Assembly: GCF_009796785.1 (NCBI RefSeq) | Contig: NZ_CP047026.1 | Location: forward strand, 2,142,501-2,206,500 | Reading direction: 5' to 3' | DNA length: 64,000 nucleotides | Source: Polaribacter sp. L3A8 | GTDB taxonomy: Bacteria > Bacteroidota > Bacteroidia > Flavobacteriales > Flavobacteriaceae | In this document: in pieces, positions 8,970-17,687 of the stretch | Numbering within the stretch: the first letter of the stretch is position 1 | Layout: each line of letters starts with the position of its first letter | Position numbers and translations under genes: made by a program | The notes under the pieces: generated by a model | Seen by the model: the letters and a program-made list of their open reading frames with translations, nothing else | The model's database searches: none | Told to the model about the DNA's origin: nothing

Positions 8970-10877
8970 ATGGCGCAAACAAAAGTACACAGTCTTTTTA
9001 CTGAATTTGATATTAGCCTATTTAAGGCCGGAAAACATTATCGTTTATACGAAAAATTTGGCTCACACATTACTACTGTAGACGGTATAAAAGGAACTTA
9101 TTTTGCAGTTTGGGCACCAAGTGCTAAATCGGTATCCGTTATTGGAGATTTTAATTTCTGGTTAGAAAGAGAACATCACTTAAATGTACGTTGGGACGGA
9201 AGTGGTATTTGGGAAGGTTTTATACCAGATATTGGTAAAGGAACTATTTATAAATACAAAATAAGAAGTGCAAATAACAATGTAACCACAGAAAAAGCAG
9301 ATCCTTTTGCAAGAAGATGTGAACATCCGCCAAAAACAGCATCAGAAGTTTGGGAAGATGATTACTCTTGGAATGACAAAAAATGGATGAAAAATAGAAA
9401 GAAAAACAACGCACTAGATGCTCCTTTTTCTGTTTATGAAGTTCATTTAGGTTCTTGGAAAAAACAAATTGAAGAAGGTCGTTTTTTAAGTTATAGAGAA
9501 TTGGCCGATGAATTAGTGGATTATGTTGCGGAAATGAATTTTACACATGTAGAGTTTATGCCAATAATGGAATATCCGTACGACCCAAGTTGGGGATATC
9601 AATTAACAGGATATTTTGCACCAACATCTCGTTTTGGATATCCTGATGAATTTAAATATTTAGTGGATAAATTTCACGAAAAAGGAGTTGGAGTATTATT
9701 AGACTGGGTACCTTCACACTTCCCTTCAGACGATCATGGATTAGGATTCTTTGATGGATCTCATTTATACGAGCATCCAGATAGAAGAAAAGGGTATCAT
9801 CAAGATTGGAAAAGTTTAATTTTCAATTATGGTAGAAACGAAATAAAAGCCTTTTTAATAAGTAACGCCATCTTTTGGTTAGACCAATACCATGCAGATG
9901 GTTTAAGAGTAGATGCTGTAGCTTCTATGTTGTTTTTAGACTATTCTAGAGAAGAAGGAGAATGGGAACCTAATGAATTTGGTGGTAGAGAAAATTTAGA
10001 TGCAATTAACTTTATCAAAGAGATGAATACGGCTGTATATGAGGCTTTTCCTGATGTACAAACTATTGCAGAAGAATCTACTTCTTTTCCAAAAGTATCA
10101 AAACCAATTTACGATGGTGGTTTAGGATTTGGAATGAAATGGATGATGGGTTGGATGCATGACACCTTAGATTATTTTGCAAAAGAGCCTATCTACAGAA
10201 AACATCATCAAAATGAATTAACCTTCAGTTTAAATTACGCTTTTACAGAGAACTTTATGTTGCCTTTATCTCATGATGAAGTTGTGTATGGTAAAAAATC
10301 TATTGTAAATAAAATGCCTGGTGATGAATGGCAAAAATTTGCTAATTTAAGAATGCTATACAGTTTGATGTTTACACACCCTGGAACTAAATTATTATTT
10401 CAAGGTGGTGAGTTTGGACAAACTTCTGAATGGAATTTTAATGGTAGTTTAGATTGGCATTTATTAGATTACGATGTACATAAAGGAGCTCAAAATTTAG
10501 TAAAAGACTTAAATAAATTATATCAAAAAGAACCTGCATTACATGAAAAGCAATTTTCTCATGAAGGTTTTGAATGGATAGATCATGGAGATCATGAAAA
10601 TTCTGTGATGTCTTATATTAGAAAAGGAGTAAGCGAAAAAGATAATGTCATCGTTATTTTAAATTTAACACCAGTTCCAAGAGAAAATTATAGAATAGGA
10701 TTACCAAAAACAGGAACCTTAAAAGAAATTTTTAATAGTGATGCTGTAAAATATAGCGGAACAGGAAACTTTAATAATAAAAAATTAACCTCAGAAAAGA
10801 AAGAATGGAATAATAGAAAACATTCTATTGAATTAGATTTACCTCCACTAGGAATGATCGCATTTAAATACAAATAA
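8970..10877 (+). CDS. glgB: 1,4-alpha-glucan branching enzyme
   Basis: GH13 enzyme that introduces alpha-1,6 branches into the glucan. The protein has 635 residues: CBM48-type N-terminal domain (FAVWAPSAKSVSVIGDFNFW), catalytic barrel with nucleophile Asp315 in GLRVDAVASM and acid/base Glu368 in IAEESTSFP, LSHDEVVYGK and a C-terminal beta domain. It is shorter than E. coli GlgB because it lacks the extra N-terminal N1 module. It is the last of four closely spaced genes and is followed by a terminator. Confidence 0.97.
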   Translation: MAQTKVHSLFTEFDISLFKAGKHYRLYEKFGSHITTVDGIKGTYFAVWAPSAKSVSVIGDFNFWLEREHHLNVRWDGSGIWEGFIPDIGKGTIYKYKIRSANNNVTTEKADPFARRCEHPPKTASEVWEDDYSWNDKKWMKNRKKNNALDAPFSVYEVHLGSWKKQIEEGRFLSYRELADELVDYVAEMNFTHVEFMPIMEYPYDPSWGYQLTGYFAPTSRFGYPDEFKYLVDKFHEKGVGVLLDWVPSHFPSDDHGLGFFDGSHLYEHPDRRKGYHQDWKSLIFNYGRNEIKAFLISNAIFWLDQYHADGLRVDAVASMLFLDYSREEGEWEPNEFGGRENLDAINFIKEMNTAVYEAFPDVQTIAEESTSFPKVSKPIYDGGLGFGMKWMMGWMHDTLDYFAKEPIYRKHHQNELTFSLNYAFTENFMLPLSHDEVVYGKKSIVNKMPGDEWQKFANLRMLYSLMFTHPGTKLLFQGGEFGQTSEWNFNGSLDWHLLDYDVHKGAQNLVKDLNKLYQKEPALHEKQFSHEGFEWIDHGDHENSVMSYIRKGVSEKDNVIVILNLTPVPRENYRIGLPKTGTLKEIFNSDAVKYSGTGNFNNKKLTSEKKEWNNRKHSIELDLPPLGMIAFKYK

Positions 10878-10885
10878 GTATAGAT

Positions 10886-10935
10886 CCTCTTTTTCACATT
10901 CTTTGTTTTGATAAAAAAGAGGGTTCATTTTTTTA
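10886..10935 (+). terminator. Terminator after glgB
   Basis: CCTCTTTTT (10886-10894) pairs with AAAAAGAGG (10914-10922) and is followed by GTTCATTTTTTT. A second small hairpin, GAAGTC/GACTTC at 10951-10970, lies just downstream. The remaining bases up to 11142 hold no obvious gene. Confidence 0.7.
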
Positions 10936-11142
10936 TAAATCACAAAAAAAGAAGTCATTTTTAAGACTTCAAAAAATCTTTCAATAATATTCGAAAGAAA
11001 TCGTATTCTGTTTACTTTTAAATAAATAAACAATATTTTTACCCCTTAAATAGACAAATACACTATCGTTTAAAAAAGGTGTTAAACCATGTTCTTACAT
11101 ACTTTTTCACGATTTTTACACGTTTAATAAACAACCAAAATT

Positions 11143-13548
11143 ATGATTGTTAATACAGAGTTAGAACAAAAAGGAAATTTATTTCCTTCTGAAATTGTGA
11201 GCTACAAGAAAGATGTAGACACCTTATATTTTACCACAAAGAACAACGTAATATTACAACTTACTGTAGTTAGAGACAGTGTTATAAGATTTAGATATGC
11301 TACTACTGGTAAATTTGAAAATGATTTTTCTTATGGAGTAACCATACATGCTTCTAGAGGATATGATTTTTTAGACGTTACCGAAAATGAAACTCATTAC
11401 ATCGTTACAACATCAAAATTAATCTGTAAGGTAGAAAAAAGTAGCTTACAAGTTAAACTTTTTGATGCAATCGATTTAAAACTAATTAACGAAGATGAAA
11501 TTGGTTTTCATTGGGAAGAAAGCTATGAATATGGTGGTGACATTGTAAAAATGAGTAAAACTTGCCAGAGAGCAGAAAGTTTTTATGGTTTAGGTGATAA
11601 ACCTGTGGACGTAAACTTAAAAGGAAAACGTTTTGAAAACTGGGCTACAGATTCTTATGCTTTTGGTAAAGATACAGATCCTATTTACAAAGCAATTCCT
11701 TTTTATACTGCTATTCAAGGAGGTAAATCTTATGGAATTTTCTTTGATAACACTTTTAAATCACATTTCGATTTTGCACATGAAAGAAGAAATGTAGCTA
11801 GTTTTTGGGCACAAGGAGGTGAAATGAATTACTATTTTATCTACGGTCCACAAATGGAAGATGTTGTTAAAAATTATACAGACTTAACAGGAAAGCCACA
11901 TACGTTGCCTCCATTATGGGCTTTAGGATTTCATCAATGTAAATGGAGTTATTACCCAGAAACAACCGTAAAAGAAGTTACCAAAACATTTAGAGATTTA
12001 AAAATCCCTTGTGATGCTATTTATTTAGACATCGATTATATGGAAGGATTCCGTTGTTTTACTTGGGATAAAAAACATTTTCCTGATCCAAAAAGAATGG
12101 TTAAGGAACTAGAAGACGATGGTTTTAAAACCGTAGTAATTATAGATCCAGGAATTAAAATAGATTTAGAATACGATGTTTTTAAAGAAGCATTAGATAA
12201 AGATTATTTCTGTAAACGTGCAGATGGACCTTATATGAAAGGTAAAGTTTGGCCTGGTGAATGTTATTTTCCAGATTATACAAAACCAGAAGTTAGAGAA
12301 TGGTGGTCTGGATTGTTTAAAGAATTAATTGAAGATATTGGTGTAAAAGGTGTGTGGAATGATATGAACGAACCTGCTGTAATGGACGTTCCTAACAAAT
12401 CTTTTCCAGATGATGTTCGTCATGATTATGATGGAAATCCTTGTTCTCATAGAAAAGCACACAATATTTATGGAACTCAAATGGCACGTGCTACCTACCA
12501 TGGTTTAAAGAAATATGCATATCCAAAAAGACCTTTTGTAATTACAAGATCTGCGTATTCTGGAGCACAGCGTTATACTTCTACTTGGATGGGAGACAAT
12601 GTTGCTACTTGGGAACATTTAGCAATTGCTAATAACCAAGCACAAAGAATGGCAATGTCTGGTTTTTCTTTTGCAGGATCTGATATTGGTGGATTTGCAG
12701 AGCAACCACAGGGCGAGTTGTTTGCACGTTGGATTCAACTAGGTGTATTTCATGCCTTTTGTAGAGTACACTCTTCTGGAGATCATGGAGATCAAGAACC
12801 TTGGGTTTTTGGAGATGAAATTACAGACATTGTAAGAAAATTCGTTGAAATTAGATACCAACTATTACCTTATTTATATACTGCATTTTGGAAATATATA
12901 AATGACGGAACACCAATCTTAAAGTCATTAGTATTATACGATCAAGAAGATACGGCTACACACCATAGAAGTGATGAATTTGTTTATGGAGAACAAATTT
13001 TAATTTGCCCAATACTAGAACCTAATGCTAAGGGAAGAAGAATGTATGTTCCTAGAGGTAACTGGTATAACTTTTGGACAGACGAACTTGTAGAAGGAGG
13101 AAAAGAAATGTGGGTAGAAGCAGATATTGACAGCATGCCAATATTTATTAAAGAAGGAGCAATTATACCTAAATACCCTGTACAACAACACGTAGAAGAA
13201 AAAGAATTTGATGAAATTACTTTAGATCTATATTATAAAGAAGGTAAGGAATCGTCACAATTATATGATGACGCCCATGATGGATATGATTATAAAAAAG
13301 GAAGGTTTAGTTTACGTACTTTTAAAGTAACAGGTAAAAAAGAAGAGTTAATTATACAACAACACAAACAAGGAGATTTTAATGCAGGTTATACCAAGTT
13401 TAATATTGTATTCCATAATTTACCTTTCGAAATTACCTCTATTGAAATAGATAACGTAATTACACCTTTAAATGAAGCTAATCTTGATGGAAATCAATCT
13501 ATACTTATAGATAAAGAGTTTACTCAATTACATTTAATAGGAAAATAA
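11143..13548 (+). CDS. GH31 alpha-glucosidase
   Basis: Retaining glycoside hydrolase family 31, 801 residues, no visible signal peptide, so probably cytoplasmic. Nucleophile Asp407 lies in VWNDMNEPAV and acid/base Asp485 in STWMGDNVATW; SGFSFAGSDIGGF is also typical. It has an N-terminal beta-sandwich domain and C-terminal beta domains. Placed just after the glucan-synthesis genes but behind its own terminator gap, it probably trims alpha-1,4/1,6 linked glucose from glycogen or maltodextrins and could be expressed separately. Exact linkage preference cannot be read from sequence. Confidence 0.93.
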   Translation: MIVNTELEQKGNLFPSEIVSYKKDVDTLYFTTKNNVILQLTVVRDSVIRFRYATTGKFENDFSYGVTIHASRGYDFLDVTENETHYIVTTSKLICKVEKSSLQVKLFDAIDLKLINEDEIGFHWEESYEYGGDIVKMSKTCQRAESFYGLGDKPVDVNLKGKRFENWATDSYAFGKDTDPIYKAIPFYTAIQGGKSYGIFFDNTFKSHFDFAHERRNVASFWAQGGEMNYYFIYGPQMEDVVKNYTDLTGKPHTLPPLWALGFHQCKWSYYPETTVKEVTKTFRDLKIPCDAIYLDIDYMEGFRCFTWDKKHFPDPKRMVKELEDDGFKTVVIIDPGIKIDLEYDVFKEALDKDYFCKRADGPYMKGKVWPGECYFPDYTKPEVREWWSGLFKELIEDIGVKGVWNDMNEPAVMDVPNKSFPDDVRHDYDGNPCSHRKAHNIYGTQMARATYHGLKKYAYPKRPFVITRSAYSGAQRYTSTWMGDNVATWEHLAIANNQAQRMAMSGFSFAGSDIGGFAEQPQGELFARWIQLGVFHAFCRVHSSGDHGDQEPWVFGDEITDIVRKFVEIRYQLLPYLYTAFWKYINDGTPILKSLVLYDQEDTATHHRSDEFVYGEQILICPILEPNAKGRRMYVPRGNWYNFWTDELVEGGKEMWVEADIDSMPIFIKEGAIIPKYPVQQHVEEKEFDEITLDLYYKEGKESSQLYDDAHDGYDYKKGRFSLRTFKVTGKKEELIIQQHKQGDFNAGYTKFNIVFHNLPFEITSIEIDNVITPLNEANLDGNQSILIDKEFTQLHLIGK

Positions 13549-13560
13549 TTTTTTATTCTA

Positions 13561-13594
13561 ACTGTTTTCAGTGAGAACACTCACTGAAAACAGT
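13561..13594 (+). other. 15-bp perfect hairpin behind the GH31 gene
   Basis: ACTGTTTTCAGTGAG (13561-13575) and its exact reverse complement (13580-13594) flank the four-base loop AACA. No clean T-run follows on the plus strand. It probably ends or protects the GH31 message. Confidence 0.75.
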
Positions 13595-13606
13595 GAACTA
13601 AAAAAC

Positions 13607-13651
13607 CCCATAAATGGGTATTGTGAGGGTTGTATTACTAGCATACATTTG
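13607..13651 (+). promoter_or_regulatory. Orphan consensus promoter with upstream palindrome
   Basis: TTG at 13621-13623 and TACATTTG at 13644-13651, 20 bases apart, match the Bacteroidetes promoter exactly. The palindrome CCCAT-AA-ATGGG (13607-13618) abuts the upstream element and could be an operator. The next plus-strand CDS is beyond the oppositely oriented prfA, so this promoter has no protein gene to serve. Confidence 0.65.
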
Positions 13652-13657
13652 TAGTAT

Positions 13658-13762
13658 AGTAATCTTTCCCCCAAGCAACGCATAAATTGTTTAAGATTTC
13701 TTAATTATTTGAATAACGCAAAAAGCGATTAACAGTTGTCTAAACTTTAATCGCTTTTTTTA
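13658..13762 (+). ncRNA. Candidate small RNA of about 100 nt
   Basis: Bounded by the orphan promoter ending at 13651 and the terminator at 13720-13760. There is no ATG and no meaningful open frame between them. The 5' part holds CTTTCCCCCAAG, which could be single stranded. The start position is estimated from the promoter and the function is unknown. Confidence 0.5.
13720..13760 (+). terminator. Terminator of the candidate small RNA
   Basis: AAAAAGCGATTA (13720-13731) pairs with TAATCGCTTTTT (13748-13759), followed by further T residues. The stem is about 12 bp. Confidence 0.8.
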
Positions 13763-13790
13763 TGCTCTAAATTTAATATTGAAAATAAAA

Positions 13791-13820
13791 AAAACCTCAA
13801 AACATAGTTTTGAGGGTTTT
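13791..13820 (-). terminator. Terminator of prfA (minus strand)
   Basis: AAAACCTCAAAAC (13791-13803) pairs with GTTTTGAGGGTTTT (13807-13820) with one extra G. On the minus strand a T-rich run follows. It lies just past the prfA stop codon and may work in both directions. Confidence 0.8.
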
Positions 13821-13840
13821 ACTTTTATAAATAAGGCAAA

Positions 13841-14917
13841 CTAGATTCCGTCTCCTAATCCTTTTAATTTTTGTGTATTTTCAGCAAGCATTAATTCATC
13901 AATAATTTTCTGAATATCACCATTTAAAATATTTGGTAAATCATATAATGATAATCCAATTCTATGATCTGTAACTCTACCTTGTGCATAATTGTAAGTT
14001 CTAATCTTAGCACTTCTATCTCCAGAAGAAACCATAGAACCACGCTTTAAAGCATCTTCTGCATTTTTCTTTGCCAACTCCATATCATACAAACGAGAAC
14101 GTAGTACTTTAAAAGCTTTCTCTTTATTTTTATGCTGTGATTTTTGATCTTGACATTGTGCAACCAAACCAGTTGGAAGGTGGGTTAAACGCACTGCAGA
14201 ATAAGTAGTATTTACAGATTGACCACCAGGGCCAGAAGAACAGAAAAAATCTATTCTTACTTCCTTTGGATTAATTTCTACATCAAATTCTTCAGCTTCA
14301 GGAAAAACCATACAAGTTGCTGCAGATGTATGCACACGACCTTGAGTTTCTGTTTGTGGAACTCGTTGTACACGGTGTACACCAGCTTCAAACTTTAAAA
14401 TTCCATAAACATCATTACCGGTAACTTCAAACTGAATTTCTTTGAAACCGCCATTTGTACCTTCAGAATAATCTACCGTAGAAACTTTCCATCCTTTACT
14501 TTCGCAATATTTAGAATACATTCTAAATAAATCTCCAGCAAAAATACTTGCTTCATCCCCTCCTGCTCCTGCACGTAATTCTACAACTGCATTCTTAGAA
14601 TCTTCTGGATCTTTAGGTATTAATAATACTTTTATTTCATCTTCTAATTCAGGAATTCTAATATTGGCTTCATCAATTTCCATCTTCGCCATCTCGTTCA
14701 TTTCGGCATCAGAACCATCAGCAAGAATTTCTTTTGCTTCTTCTATATTGTTGGTTAAAGTTTGGTATTCATCCCCTTTTTTAACAACATCACCTAAATC
14801 TTTATATTCTTTCATCAATTGCGCATAACGCTTCTGATCCATAATGATTTCTGGCTGAATAATTAAATCAGAAACTTCATCATAACGCTGCTTTACAATT
14901 CTTAATTTATCTAACAT
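13841..14917 (-). CDS. prfA: Peptide chain release factor 1
   Basis: Class I release factor that recognises UAA/UAG and triggers peptide release. It contains the universal GGQ motif (in [15 protein letters not shown]) and a PxT-type recognition region. The start is the ATG giving [15 protein letters not shown], yielding 358 residues as in other RF1 proteins; an upstream in-frame ATG at 14977 would add 20 residues with no family support and would run almost into the divergent lipoprotein gene. Confidence 0.96.
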   Translation of the reverse strand: MLDKLRIVKQRYDEVSDLIIQPEIIMDQKRYAQLMKEYKDLGDVVKKGDEYQTLTNNIEEAKEILADGSDAEMNEMAKMEIDEANIRIPELEDEIKVLLIPKDPEDSKNAVVELRAGAGGDEASIFAGDLFRMYSKYCESKGWKVSTVDYSEGTNGGFKEIQFEVTGNDVYGILKFEAGVHRVQRVPQTETQGRVHTSAATCMVFPEAEEFDVEINPKEVRIDFFCSSGPGGQSVNTTYSAVRLTHLPTGLVAQCQDQKSQHKNKEKAFKVLRSRLYDMELAKKNAEDALKRGSMVSSGDRSAKIRTYNYAQGRVTDHRIGLSLYDLPNILNGDIQKIIDELMLAENTQKLKGLGDGI

Positions 14918-14986
14918 CTTCTGTCTTTTCTTGGATTGCGAATTTACAATTTTTATGGCTATATTTAAACAAAGCAAACTAATTTT

Positions 14987-15439
14987 ATGAAATTACTACC
15001 AATTATTTGTTCTTTTTTATTGTTGGTTTCTTGTCATCAAGAAAAAAGGAAAACACAAAAGCCTACTTTCTTAGTTGGAGATTGGGTTTGTGTAAACGAC
15101 AAAGAAGGCAGTATTACTTATGAAACATGGCATACAAACCTAAAAGGTTTAGGCTATACATTAAAAGAAAAAGACACTACTTTTAAAGAAATATTAAGTA
15201 TTGTTACTATAAAGGACACGTTGTTTTTAAAAGTTGAAGGTGTAAATGAAAACCCAACATTATTTAAATTTAAACAACAATCAGCTACTTCGTTTGTTTG
15301 TGAAAATCCGAAGAATGAGTTTCCAAAAAAAATAAAATACTATTTAGAAAATAATCAATTAAAGGCAATTGTATCTGCAAAGGATTTTAAAATTGATTTC
15401 GTTTTTGAGAGATATAATACCAAATTCATAAACTTATAA
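14987..15439 (+). CDS. Small lipoprotein of unknown function
   Basis: A 150-residue lipoprotein: signal peptide with lipobox LLVSC (Cys16) and a small beta-rich domain beginning [11 protein letters not shown] and ending [10 protein letters not shown]. The pattern of a short G-x-W strand near the N-terminus followed by alternating strands recalls lipocalin-like DUF6265-type domains, but I do not assign a family firmly. It is divergent from prfA. Its last 25 codons recur as a degraded copy at 20064-20138 (64 of 75 bases identical), so a paralogue once existed nearby. Confidence 0.85.
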   Translation: MKLLPIICSFLLLVSCHQEKRKTQKPTFLVGDWVCVNDKEGSITYETWHTNLKGLGYTLKEKDTTFKEILSIVTIKDTLFLKVEGVNENPTLFKFKQQSATSFVCENPKNEFPKKIKYYLENNQLKAIVSAKDFKIDFVFERYNTKFINL

Positions 15440-15554
15440 TTCTCACGTTACTTACCTTTTTATAATTTTAAAATAATTACAAGAAAACAATCAAACACTT
15501 ATTATAGGTTATAATAAATGTATTAATTTAGCATCTTAATTTTAAAAAAATAAC

Positions 15555-16775
15555 ATGAAAAAGATTTATTTATTAGCACTATGTACAACCTTATTTATTA
15601 ATATATCTTGCAGCAGCAATGATAATGAAGAAGACAATAAAATTACTGGCTCACTTAGTGTAGAAGAAGGAAAAACACAGTTAGAAGACAATACTATCAA
15701 ATTATTAGATAAAGTAGATGATTTTAAAAACGACAATGCTTTAAACGATATCATCGAATTAGCAGAATACTTGAATTCTGATAATAATATAAAAAACAAA
15801 GGTTTTAAAAAAGCAACCTTAAATACAATATCTAATATAGCAAATATAAAAACTACTACTAATGGTCTAACTGCTTTTAATGCAAAACAAGGCATAGCTA
15901 TTATAGCAGAAACATCACTTATTGATGATTTTAATAGTGAGAAAGGAATCTATAGTTGGAATTCTAACACAAAGGAGTTTGATAAAACTGGAAATAGTGA
16001 TGATATTATTTATAATGTAGCATATAATGATGGAAAAAATGCTGTATTTAGTTTTACTGATTTTGGGACTACTATTGTAGGAAGCGATAGTGATAATGAA
16101 CTACCTACTTTGGCTAAAGCTAATCTTAAGATAAATGGTACTACTGTATTCACTCAAAATTATACGGCTACTTTTATTAGTGGACAATTAATTCCTGCTG
16201 CAATTTCTAATACAACTAATATTGGAGATTTTTCATTTGAAACCTTTTATACAAATTCTAACAACAAGGAAATTAAGCAATCATTCAATTTTAAACTTAG
16301 TAATGATGTTATAATAGGATATAGCTTATCTACAAATGGTAATTTTAATGACGATGCAAATGGTAATATTGAAGATATTGTTGATAATGCAACTTTTACA
16401 TTTCAATTTTTAAATGCAGCATTAACTCTAAAAGCTAATGATACTGGTTTTAATTCTGATAGCGAATTAAATGTAGACGAGCAAATCGCATTGTTAAACA
16501 GCAATACTAGTGCAGAACTTAGTATTAACAACAAGTCTGTTGCTAAAAGTCAATTTTACAAAGATGAAGATACTTATACGGACTATACATACAACCCGAA
16601 TACTCAAAACTACGAAGAAACAGAAGTAACTGAAGAAATTGTTAATGCAAGATTCTTATTTGAAGACGGTACAACAAGTGATTTTAACACTTATTTCGAT
16701 GGATCTTTTACCAGTATAGAAGACAAATTTGATGCTGTATTTGAGGCTTATGAAAGTCTTTTAAGTAATATCTAA
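15555..16775 (+). CDS. Lipoprotein of unknown function
   Basis: A 406-residue protein with signal peptide and lipobox (Cys19 in INISCSSN), followed by acidic residues (NDNEEDN) as often seen in flavobacterial lipoproteins exported to the cell surface. The rest is Asn/Asp/Thr-rich and predicted mixed helix then beta, with no motif I recognise. It stands alone: upstream is a near-consensus TAATTTAG box, downstream a strong terminator. Function unknown. Confidence 0.85.
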   Translation: MKKIYLLALCTTLFINISCSSNDNEEDNKITGSLSVEEGKTQLEDNTIKLLDKVDDFKNDNALNDIIELAEYLNSDNNIKNKGFKKATLNTISNIANIKTTTNGLTAFNAKQGIAIIAETSLIDDFNSEKGIYSWNSNTKEFDKTGNSDDIIYNVAYNDGKNAVFSFTDFGTTIVGSDSDNELPTLAKANLKINGTTVFTQNYTATFISGQLIPAAISNTTNIGDFSFETFYTNSNNKEIKQSFNFKLSNDVIIGYSLSTNGNFNDDANGNIEDIVDNATFTFQFLNAALTLKANDTGFNSDSELNVDEQIALLNSNTSAELSINNKSVAKSQFYKDEDTYTDYTYNPNTQNYEETEVTEEIVNARFLFEDGTTSDFNTYFDGSFTSIEDKFDAVFEAYESLLSNI

Positions 16776-16802
16776 ACAAATAACTATTATTTAATATTGA
16801 GT

Positions 16803-16835
16803 AAAGGTCGCCTATAGAGGCGGCCTTTCTTTTTA
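16803..16835 (+). terminator. Terminator between convergent genes
   Basis: AAAGGTCGCC (16803-16812) pairs with GGCGGCCTTT (16819-16828) with one G-T pair, followed by CTTTTTATT. It sits between the lipoprotein gene (plus) and the DUF4249 gene (minus) and probably serves the former. Confidence 0.85.
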
Positions 16836-17675
16836 TTCAGGGATCTTAAATTTAAAACTTGATATATTTTCACCAGACCAATAACCAAAAGCACCATTAC
16901 TAATATTTGTAACAACCTCATTAGCATAAGATGCATTTTCTAAAATACTTGTTTGATCTCCTTTTATAGACTTCCAAAAATAAAATTGATCTTTTGTAAT
17001 AGAAATAATCTGTATTTCAATTACATCATTTACTTTAATTTGATTTTCATTTTCACCTTCATCATCTGTTTTTATATAACTCACAATTAAAGGAAATGTT
17101 TCAGTAGCAATATTTTCTGTACTAAAAATGAAAGGTCTCGCTAACTCAAACTTTTTTTCTTTTTCATTCTTAATAAGAATCTTAAAGTACTTATGTTCTA
17201 AGTCAGTGTTATTAAACGTTAATTTAATATCTTTAAATCCCTGATATACAACTCCTTCTTCAATCCAATCTAAAAAATCAACATTTAATATTTCAGTTTT
17301 TTTAGGAACTATTGTTTTAGATACAAACTCTTTTCCCCTAATCTGTATAGACAAATCATACGTTTTACCAATTTCTCCTTTTATTAAATTACTTCTATAA
17401 TACAAAAAAGGGAAACGAGTTTCATCTTTCTTTAAAGTTAATATTTCTGAACTTTCACCGTCAGAAAGCACCACTTTTGCTTTCGTTTCAATAGATTTTG
17501 CAACTACTACAGAATCAATAACACCATTAAAAGCTAAACTATTAGTTAAGCTTATTTTTGCAAATTCACCATAAACTATATGCCCTTCTACCGTAAGAAT
17601 ATCTGATGATAAAATAGCTGTTTCATTACTTAAACAAGCAGATAGTAAAAAGGATAAAAAAAATATTTTTTTCAT
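16833..17675 (-). CDS. DUF4249 family lipoprotein
   Basis: A 280-residue lipoprotein (Cys14 in LLSACLSNE) with beta-sandwich features typical of DUF4249: LTVEGHIVYGEFAKISLTNS near the N-terminus, VVLSDG, and YDLSIQIRGKEF followed by KTIVPK. DUF4249 proteins are regularly encoded directly after a TonB-dependent receptor, as here (12-base gap), and presumably act as its surface partner. Substrate unknown; there is no adjacent FecI/FecR pair. Confidence 0.85.
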   Translation of the reverse strand: MKKIFFLSFLLSACLSNETAILSSDILTVEGHIVYGEFAKISLTNSLAFNGVIDSVVVAKSIETKAKVVLSDGESSEILTLKKDETRFPFLYYRSNLIKGEIGKTYDLSIQIRGKEFVSKTIVPKKTEILNVDFLDWIEEGVVYQGFKDIKLTFNNTDLEHKYFKILIKNEKEKKFELARPFIFSTENIATETFPLIVSYIKTDDEGENENQIKVNDVIEIQIISITKDQFYFWKSIKGDQTSILENASYANEVVTNISNGAFGYWSGENISSFKFKIPE

Positions 17676-17687
17676 AATACACTTTAT

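Noticed and set aside
10848..11033. Minus-strand open frame of 61 codons between glgB and the GH31 gene
   Set aside because: It consists mainly of the glgB terminator and A/T-rich spacer read backwards and overlaps the glgB end.
14918..14977. 20-residue N-terminal extension of RF1
   Set aside because: The RF1 family begins at MLDKL-type sequence; the extension is in the divergent promoter region.
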